64,000 nt of DNA, from NCBI GenBank assembly GCA_014871385.1, contig CM026423.1, positions 10,285,952-10,349,951 of the forward strand. The letters are read 5' to 3'. The stretch comes from Ceratodon purpureus (lineage: Eukaryota; Streptophyta; Bryopsida; Pseudoditrichales; Ditrichaceae). The translations under genes were made by a program, and so were the position numbers. Below, piece by piece: positions 56,026 through 64,000 of the stretch. The notes beneath the pieces are model-generated. The model did not search any database and was not told the DNA's origin. It saw only the letters and a list, made by a program, of their open reading frames with translations. Each line of letters begins with the position of its first letter. Positions within the stretch are counted from its first letter, which is position 1.

Positions 56026-56240
56026 ATGAATAAAGGAGTGACAAGCTAATCTCCTAGGATCTGCGCCTCGTAAGCTACCTCATTCTCCTCAAAAACTGTG
56101 TCGGCCACTCTCTTTTGGAAGGCTAAAAAAAAGATATCCTCCCACATCGTACGGAGTGGTCCATGCTGCATGTTCACAATACTCCCCACCACCGACTCGG
56201 CTGGAATCACGTGGATGGCATTGTTGAGATCAAGAGCAAG
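56026..56240 (-). pseudogene. Second, shorter copy of block B
   Basis: Nearly identical to 54072-54290, including the minus-strand coding fragment around ESVVGSIVNMQHG. It ends at gatcaagagca, where the long copy continues. Different sequence follows. Confidence 0.8.
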
Positions 56241-56296
56241 AACTTACTTTATGGTTAAAATAAATTTAAACCAAAACATTCTACATATAATTTAAA

Positions 56297-56410
56297 ATGC
56301 CTACTATTCTATAATTAATTAGAAATAGAATACAACCAGTAGAAAATATAACAAAATCTCCTGCTCTTCGAGGATGTCTTCAACGAAGAGGAGTTTGTAT
56401 TAGAGTGTAT
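56297..56410 (+). pseudogene. rps12: Plastid-derived rps12 5' exon
   Basis: The frame reads MPTI, then a stop in place of Gln, then [20 protein letters not shown] and [13 protein letters not shown]. This is the trans-spliced first exon of plastid ribosomal protein S12. The length (38 codons) fits the exon. The early stop shows it is not functional. Confidence 0.92.
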
Positions 56411-56516
56411 GTGTAACTTTTTATGGTTAAAGATTTTTAAATAATAAAAACGGTTCGGTATAACAAAAAAACTTTTTCTTTGGAAATGACTAATCTATTT
56501 TTTATTTAATAAATAA

Positions 56517-56744
56517 ATGAAATTTATAACTTTTATTGGGGCAAATCGTCACCATCCGCAATGTACGAAGATACATGACTCTCTTCCACTTGCTGGAGTA
56601 GTAGACAACGATATTCTTGAGCTTCATTCTCTTCGGAAGAAGACTTGGAATCATTCCAAAATAGCCATTCGACTTGACCACTATAAGCCTCGAATGCTTG
56701 TAATGGGGGGCATCGAGTTTAAAATGAAATTTGCGTAGGCCCCC
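56517..56744 (+). other. Short stretch between plastid fragments
   Basis: A 73-codon open frame is present, but no family was recognised. It may be a gene fragment. Confidence 0.25.
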
Positions 56745-57810
56745 CTACAAACATTCAAGACAAAAGTATTTGGTACAGTCACCCGATGGCTGACAATCGT
56801 TATAGCCACCGGTGACTGTACTATAATCCCGTCTAAGAGACGGGACCACATATATTTTCCTTCCTCCGCCATCTTCTTCTTCTTGTTCACTTCAGCAATA
56901 AGCAATATGAGCCAATTTATTAACTTTTCACAATAAGCAATATGAGTTATTATTATATATAGTTCATCAGCTTCTGATTTTTTATAAGATAATATGAGCC
57001 ATTTTTTACTTCATAAATGAGCTGATATTGGTCATGATCTAAATATAGTAAAAATTACTATATTTAATATGATAAACTAATAATAACTTATTTTTCCTAT
57101 GTAAAATTTGTATTCAATATTTTTTAAATATAAAATAGCACAAAAAAATTATAAAATTAATTTGCTTATAAATTAAATATTTATTTATTTTAATAAAAAA
57201 ATGCTTTTTATTGTTGTTATTTATAATTTAATCTGCATACTATTGGACTAATAAAATTTAAAATGAATGTTAATAGATAAATTATTCTGAATAAAAGATT
57301 GGTAAAATTATTTCTATGTGTTATTATAAAAAAAAATTGTACAAACAAAATAATGCCAATGTTATATATATAATTATTAAAGGTATTTTTAATTAATAAA
57401 ACTTAAATAATAAAAAAATTAGGTAGTTATTTTACAAAGATGTATATTAAATTTGTTATTTTGTGATTAAGACTTTTTCAATGCTTACTGTAATTAATTA
57501 TTTTGTCTTTTGTTTGCGGCTTTAATTTTAGCGTTAGTTTTATTTATTGGTTTAAATAAAATACATCTTATTTAAAAAACTAGAAAAAACATAACAACTT
57601 TTAAGGTTTAATCAATTTCATTGTATCTCTCATGTTAATTTTGAGATTAATAATAAATTTAGTTAGTTTCTAACTTAAATATTCTTTTAGTTAAGTAAAA
57701 AATGGTTGAAGCATTATTATCTGGAATTGTACTACTGTAGGATTAATTCCAATAACTTCACCTGGCTTATTTGTAACAACTAACTCACAATATCGACGTG
57801 GTGATCAAAA
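56745..57810 (+). other. Nuclear plastid DNA insertion, copy 2 (petL-petG)
   Basis: Paralogous to 15665-16830 in the same order: an inverted-repeat-bearing block (56788-56834), aataagcaatatgag repeats, spacer, petL remains ending LFIGLNKI near 57530-57577, and petG remains at 57702-57810. It lacks the 54-bp palindrome and trnW. Confidence 0.85.
57702..57810 (+). pseudogene. petG: Decayed plastid-derived petG, copy 2
   Basis: Starts MVEALLSGIVL, then shifts frame by a small indel (ctactgtagg). The end tatcgacgtggtgatcaa matches YRRGDQ. No palindrome is present here. Confidence 0.85.
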
Positions 57811-59282
57811 TGCAGAACACCTTGTCCTTGATGGATTAAGAATCAATGAAAGCATTGTGCAGGACCAACATGTCTTGTACTTATCAATTGGAGTTGAGGT
57901 GGACATCTGAGAGTCCAAATTACTCATTCAGTCTACCATATCCTGCTCCTTCTTACTGAATTGATTGGTCTTACTAGACCTCACTTCCCCAATTGCGTGC
58001 AATGATCTCTTTAAATGTGTAAGTATATTTTTGAGTTAACCATCAACTAGTGTAATTTGGTTATGAATATTCAATTCAGAATGAAAGAGCAACCCTTGCT
58101 TCCTTGATCAGATGCTGAAATTTTAGCAAGCTGATGCTGTGACTAAATTTTTCTTCCGATCTCAAAATTGTAGCATCTTGACTCTGTCTGTCGACTCTGT
58201 CTCAGCGTCTTCACACTATACTTAAAAAATGCTAATCAGTGTTACAGAGTATTCAGTCTCACAAAGAGTGACACTTCATAGATCAACATAAAGAGTCTTG
58301 TTGGATACCACTCAATTCAGTGTTGGTGAAACTACCGAGGTAGGTGGCCAAACCCAAATGTACACGTTGATTGTAAATCCAAAGACAACATCTAAGAAAG
58401 TGCAATCAAAAACGAGCTCCAAGCACAAAGCACCCGCCTTCCGAAATTGAAAATCCCGCCCACGTGAGTTAACGAGCGTCCCGCCCAAGCTCAACATCCC
58501 TCCACCCAAGCGGGCCTCAACCTCAGCTTCTGATGCCTTCGGTACCTCAATCACGACCAGACCCTTCTTGATGTCACTGCCTGTCGCATTTGTAATCCAA
58601 CTGCTTGCGTGATGAACAAGATCCACAAGTCAGGAGAATCCGCAACATCTTTTACATTTCTATTTAGACCATTTTATACATGCATTGCATTGATGTGCTT
58701 TCTCCAGCGAACAGCGATGTAATGAATAAAACACAATGTCCAGACCTCGTGGGCATCGAATTAAGCATGTAGGATGTGTTTTCGGTCCTTGTCAACATCA
58801 TGAGGAGGGCTTTGCTGCAAACTGCTGGCCGTGACTTAGGGGGGTGCATTTCATTACAGGGAAGTGAAACTTGTAGTGAGGCATTATGCACAACACGAGT
58901 AAAGGAAATGACAAGGCGAGGAATGTTTCTTGCACATGCGTAGCCAGATATCATTTCCAAAAAATAAATAATACAACCACCAGCGCAATGGGCTGGTTCG
59001 AAAAATGTTTAATCATTTCGAAAAATATCCTAAGAGGCTGAAAAACCAATTCTGTTTCTACGAAAACACGGGAAGATCAGAACCCGGCTTTTAAAAAGGT
59101 GATGTATTCCAGTAAAAGCTCGGAGTTGCAAATAACCGGCTCCAACAGAAGCTCAGATCGATTTGCAACCGGCTTTGCTTTGTCACTCGCTTCACACGGA
59201 CGGGCGGCCAACCAGCACCATTTTCCGCGGCAGGCACGTCCCAGGCAGCGGAGCGTCGACGTCTTAAGCGCAATCATGTCAA
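57811..59282. other. Intergenic region before the expansins
   Basis: A 104-codon minus-strand open frame (58312-58626) is present but not recognised; it could be an exon fragment. 59095-59282 is the 3' flank of expansin 1 and matches the 3' flank of expansin 2. Confidence 0.35.
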
Positions 59283-60163
59283 CTATCTGAAGTTGGCACC
59301 TTCCCAGGTCTGCCCAAACCTCCAGTTACCACCAACTGACCTCGTAATAACGGTGCGTCTATCGCTGGTCGTCACAGCGAAGGTAAGTGCACCGGAGAGC
59401 TTCGTTCGCACCGTCCACAGGGCACCCCAGTTGCGGTACATGGGGTACCATCCGGTGTACTGGCCCTTAATCCTCACGGACCTCACATCACCCGCTCCAC
59501 CGACGTTGTGGATGAGCACCATCAAGAACCATGGGTTGCCTCCGATCGTGAAGCGGATTCCACCGCGCTTCGCGCAACGCACCCTGCAGGTTTAAGTGAC
59601 ACGATGTGTTATGTCAAATTCTATGCAACTGTTGAGTATGCGCACATCAAGGCATCTGAGATAATGGAATAGGAAACAAAAACACATGTCACTCACCGCC
59701 TGTAGAACACTGGGGCGACGCCACCTTCCCTCCTCGCCAGAGTCAAGAACGCCGGCATGGGCAAGTCGAAGTGCGCCCTCGGGGGATTGCACCATCCTCC
59801 AGTCGAGCCCGAAGGGCAAAGGTTCGTCGCCGTCACGGTGATTGTCTTTGCGTAGCTGTAGCACCAGTTTCTTGCAGTGCGACTGCGCCTCACTGGGGCA
59901 CACCTGAGCTGGAAGCACGCCCCGCAGGCAGCTCCACCTTGAAACAGAGGTGAGCTGAGAGCGGCAGTCATCGACCCATATCCAAGCTTATACGTGTTCT
60001 GGTACCCACATGCACCTGCTTGGGTCCCTGCACCATTCGGCCCGCCGTAGAATGTAATATGACCGCCTCCCCTCCATCCCTGCGCGTTGAGCACCGAAGG
60101 TAACGCCAGCCCAAGGAACAGCAACATGGCGATCTTCATGGTGAATGTGGAGCCCATCTTCAT
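59283..60163 (-). CDS. EXPA: Alpha-expansin 1
   Basis: Two exons (60163-59697 and 59583-59283) join in phase to about 255 residues, the normal size. An N-terminal signal peptide (IAMLLFLGLALPSVLNAQ) targets it to the wall. The family features are present: ITFYGGPN, GACGYQNTY, the Cys framework (ACGACFQLRC), the alpha-type insertion GGWCNPPRAHFDL with the HFD motif, and the Trp-containing C-terminal binding domain (NPWFLMVLIHNVGGAGDV). Expansins loosen walls by a non-hydrolytic action on cellulose-xyloglucan contacts. Two closely spaced ATGs are possible starts. It faces expansin 2 head to head. Confidence 0.95.
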
Positions 60164-62637
60164 GTTCCAAGAATGCAGAATCGGGTGAGCTGGGAGGGTG
60201 AGGTTCTCTGAACTATGAGTTATTCCTGTGAAACTGTCATGAGTAAACCATGAACTCTGACCCTGAACTGGATACCCAAGAGCGAGCGAAGAGTTTCACC
60301 TGTGGAGGTTGGCTGGACGCAGCGGAATGATAAGTCTCAGTGCAGTCGAAGACATTATAAGGGAGTGGAGTGTGGAGCGCTAATGCCCGCCGTGGTTCCA
60401 GCTGACCGCCAATCCGAGTGCATCGGAGAAACTGGAGGAGCTATTAAATACAATAAGACATGGGATAACCTGAATCACCTCTTCCACTAATAGGCCTTGT
60501 CGCGAATTGCTGAATTCGAACTGCCGCAAGGAAGGCGCCAGGGTGATGGAACGGCAGCATTGTGCAGAATCGTACGTTTTTGTGATCCAGGTTGCAACGG
60601 GAGCGGTACTGGAAGTACATGCGACAAGGTATTTTTCGCCAGTGGCTGCGCACCGTAAATTCCCATGCGCTTCGGATAGGTTGGGGTTCTAGAAAGCTGT
60701 TGTGTGCCACAATTTCATTGCTAAAGGGAAGATGCAGTTACATTCGTCTCATTTGGAAGGGACGTGAATACATGCATCTGTGCATTTATTGCAATTGCGT
60801 TCATGATAAACTTTGTTAGCCAGACATTGATACTCTTATTTCCCACCATGAATTCTTATTTTTTTTGTTGGACACAAGTGAATAAAAATTTATTAGGCCG
60901 CGAGAAAGGTCACAGAGAGGGGGATCCTGGATTTTTAGACGTCCGATAAAACAAGTGCTCATCAATATGATTTCTTTTCTGCATGACACAATGTGGGTGA
61001 TGGCCCATGTTAAATTCAGTCCACATCATTTCGTTTTGTTTCAGGTTCGTCGGAGAAATAGTGTGGAATTTATAGTGTACCGGTAACAGTGATAGAAGTC
61101 ATTCGCTTCTTTGAAAATACAGGAATGCGGAATGAGTATCGGACCATGTGATGAGCCTCGTAAGGCATATTTTGCAGGTTTTTTTTTTTTAGTTTGATGT
61201 AAGCAATGTCAGTATGTCAATGTGAGATCACGGAATTTCCATCGGCGATTGATCTTCGGCGGTTTCAAGACAGGCGAAGTAGAGGAGATACGTATCCAGT
61301 TAGTTTACGACAATCAAACGCTTCTCGTCTCAAATAGTCCAGTGACCTAAGAATGAAATTTCTGCACCAGAACACCTAACTTCTGCAGTGAAATACAGCG
61401 ACTCACTTGTCTGAAAATTAAACCAAACTAACACCTCACTTCAAATGAGACCCCGAAATGCTTCTCGGAAATCATCATTCATTTTACCCTCAGTTACCAT
61501 CTCTTACCGCAATCCATAAGCCATCTTCAAAATTCTGTATTTTCCATGCGCAATGTATTTCAGGAATCAGCCAGCTACACAGCACAGAAATACAAGAATG
61601 TGTGTCCACAGTAACAAACATTTTGCACGCGCAAGATATTTCAGAAACTAACCCCCGAAGGTTACTCTGCAAGGGATGGAGGGTAAGAATGTCCGCACGC
61701 CAAAGGACTCGGAGGGTGAACGCCAATGCGACCCACATCATCGAGAATTTCGCAAGTCATCCTGATTTAGCACCCGATGATCGGGGCTATTGAAACAAAG
61801 CCCAGAGGGTGTAATTTTAGGCGATTGCATGCGTCTTGCGATTTGGCACAACTGCGGAGACGCATTTAAAACGTCCTCTGGATTGTTGTCCAACTCACCC
61901 GTTGTCCTGCTCTCTAGACATTGACATCAGGTGCTTCGATCAGCACCCTTTACACCTGGGTATAAGTTTGTGTTGACATTCCCCTCAAGAATTCGCAGAT
62001 TCCTAGTCGTCCAACTGCAGCGCCCAGGTCTGCCCGAGCATCTTCCGCAGGTGGTTCTTGTCAATTCCTGAATTCATGCTGTAGAGAGGTTGAAGGTTTA
62101 GGGCTCTGCATGACTTATGAAGAATACCCTTCGTCATTCATGATGTAGCTTTGCATGGGTCTGGGAATTGAGTCTGTGGTGTTGTGTAGATTCAGGTCAC
62201 AGGGTGTGAAGTTGGCGATGTTTTTGAGAGTGATGTGGAGTGATGACATTGATGTGTTTGTACATGTAGAGGTTAAGATATGAGAGACCTTCTGTGTTTC
62301 AGGTTTGGGTTTGCATGACTTGTGTGATGACTTGTGTAATTACCTTGTTTCAAACATGGCATATCAAGTAGCATCATGGGTTTCGTCATCTGAATCTTCG
62401 GTGGTCTATAGACTATGATCACTGGGTATGGAATCGATGACGTTTGTGAGGGGTTTATGTGCGATGGTTACATATGTAGCGGTTATGTAAGAGTGGCGTT
62501 CGAGTTTCGAGAAGAGTGGTGCTTGTATTGGGAATTTGTATCGTCTGGGATGTGAAGTGGAGATTGGTGTTGTTGATTCATGCGGATTGTGATTCGTGCG
62601 TTTGTCTCATGTGTGCAGGAGCTAGACTGTTTTGAAG
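60164..62637. promoter_or_regulatory. Shared upstream region of the two divergent expansins
   Basis: About 2.5 kb between the two starts. It probably holds both promoters. An apparent 5' UTR intron acceptor (gtgtgcag) precedes the expansin 2 ATG at 62619. No other gene is supported. Confidence 0.5.
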
Positions 62638-63579
62638 ATGGCTGTGACATCCAGCATGAAGGTGGGCGCGCTTATGGTTGTGGTCTTGATGGTGATAGGT
62701 CTACCTTCGGGGACTAATGCGCAGAGGTGGAAGGGAGGCGCCCACATCACGTTCTATGGATCGCCGAATGGTGGAGGGACGCAGGCAGGCGCGTGCGGGT
62801 ACCAGAACACTTACAAGCTGGGATACGGGTCCATGACTGCTGCGTTGAGCTCGCCTCTGTTCAGAGGCGGGTCTGCGTGCGGGGCGTGCTACCAGATTAG
62901 GTGTGCTCCCGTGAGGCGCACTCGTACTGCGAGGAACTGGTGCTACAGCTATGCGCGGACCATCACGATCACTGCGACGAATTTGTGCCCGCCGGGCTCA
63001 ACGGGAGGGTGGTGCAATCCCCCGAGGGCGCACTTCGATTTGCCAATGCCGGCGTTCTTGACCCTGGCCAGAAGGGAAGGAGGTGTTGCCCCAGTTTACT
63101 ACCGAAAGTAAGTGCCAAGCGCATCCAACGTCTCTTCATGTGACCTTCCGTATTCTTTTTCTTGGTTGATTTGTAGAAAGGGTTCTATGACAAATGTTTA
63201 TCACAATCACATGAACACAACCAGCAAGATCGATCTATTGTTGATGATGTTGAATTTGAAATGTGGCAGGGTGCGTTGTGCGAAGCGAGGTGGAATCCGG
63301 TTCACCATCGGAGGCAACCCATGGTTCTTGATGGTGCTCATCCACAACGTTGGCGGAGCAGGTGATATGAGGTCAGTGAGGGTCAAGGGACAGTACACGA
63401 ATTGGTATCCGATGTACCGTAACTGGGGTGCTCTGTGGACAGTGCGGACGAAATTGAGTGGAGCACTGTCATTCGCAGTCACGACAAGCAACGGACGCAC
63501 GGTGGTGGCGAGGAATGTCGTGGGCAAGTGGTGGAAATTTGGGCAAACCTGGGAAGCCCGCACCAACTTTAGGTACTAA
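62638..63579 (+). CDS. EXPA: Alpha-expansin 2
   Basis: Two exons (62638-63107 and 63270-63579) give about 259 residues. The signal peptide (ALMVVVLMVIGLPSGTNAQ) is followed by ITFYGSPNGGGTQAGACGY, the ACGACYQIRC cysteines, GGWCNPPRAHFDL, and the binding domain ending WKFGQTWEARTNFRY. Exon 1 differs little from expansin 1 after the signal peptide, and the intron sits at the same codon (R/K-VRCAKRGGIRF). It is the plus-strand partner of an inverted duplication. The 3' flanks also match. Confidence 0.95.
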
Positions 63580-64000
63580 ATTAGACGTGCTTGTAGCTCT
63601 GCTAGATTGCTGAGAGTCAAGGAATAAGATGGCACTCCGCGGTCGGGGACGAGCCTGCCACTGGAATGGTGCTGGTTGGCCGTCCGTCCGTGAGAAGTGA
63701 GATTGCGGCATTTAGAATTTGAAGCCGGGTGAAATCGATCTGAGCTTCTGCAGAAGCCGGTCGTTTGATGCTCTGAGCTTGTGATAGGAAATAATGACGA
63801 CTGAAAATTGAGGTTGATGGCATATTTTTGGACCCAGTTGATTCTGCTGGGCGATTGTAATGTACATTCACTGCGATAAGAATGTTGCTTCTCTGAATAA
63901 AGAGGTGCGCTCTGCCTGCTTGCGCACTTTGGGTAACTACATCGCTTCCGGGTGTTTCAAAACAGATTCAGTTCTTAGTGTTGTGGTGAGTTGGTGACTC
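63580..64000. other. 3' flank of expansin 2
   Basis: Sequence at 63640-63770 is the reverse complement (diverged) of 59130-59260, the 3' flank of expansin 1. No further gene seen. Confidence 0.6.

Noticed and set aside
58312..58626. A 104-codon minus-strand gene near the expansins
   Set aside because: No family recognised and its hydrophobic end reads into intron-like DNA; noted only as a possible fragment.

Overview
The window is nuclear DNA of a land plant, most likely a moss. Its genes have many short exons with GT-AG introns. It carries plant gene families (glutamate dehydrogenase, alpha-expansins, alpha-SNAP, TFIIA large subunit) and insertions of plastid DNA of bryophyte type (petL, petG, trnW, petB, 5' rps12). 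The assignment to mosses is inference; nothing bacterial or viral was seen.

Layout. 0.1-3.4 kb (minus): an eight-exon gene, open at the window edge, encoding an unknown protein that combines RNA polymerase II CTD-like heptads with a possible ParB-like fold. 3.6-6.76 kb: a hierarchical tandem array of 17 GC-rich hairpins in A-rich DNA. 6.8-13.3 kb: an intact Mutator-like (MULE) transposase gene with a zinc finger, DDE and SWIM layout, flanked by two small basic unknown ORFs and an acidic exon. 13.6-13.9 kb: a 17-bp minisatellite. 15.7-17.0 kb: plastid DNA with an intact petL reading frame, a petG split by a perfect 54-bp inverted repeat, and trnW. 17.3-23.0 kb: a phosphoglycerate mutase-like gene and a gene for a protein with only PARP-type zinc fingers; a fragment of the second lies inverted upstream of the first. 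25.6-28.8 kb: an unknown six-exon gene. 31.4-34.2 kb: alpha-SNAP. 37.8-40.6 kb: NAD(H)-type glutamate dehydrogenase. 43.5-47.4 kb (minus): TFIIA large subunit, with a GC-rich island upstream. 48.6-58.3 kb: gene-poor, AT-rich DNA holding a Stowaway-like MITE, a SINE-like insertion with target-site duplication, more plastid fragments, and a mosaic of duplicated blocks with a broken protease-like gene. 59.3-63.6 kb: two alpha-expansin genes, head to head, forming an inverted duplication.

The conserved genes serve separate housekeeping roles (vesicle fusion, transcription initiation, nitrogen metabolism, wall loosening) and form no pathway together. The unusual parts are the accessory regions at 0-17 kb and 49-58 kb. 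Exon boundaries were set by hand from reading frame, splice dinucleotides and family similarity; no alignment or database search was run.
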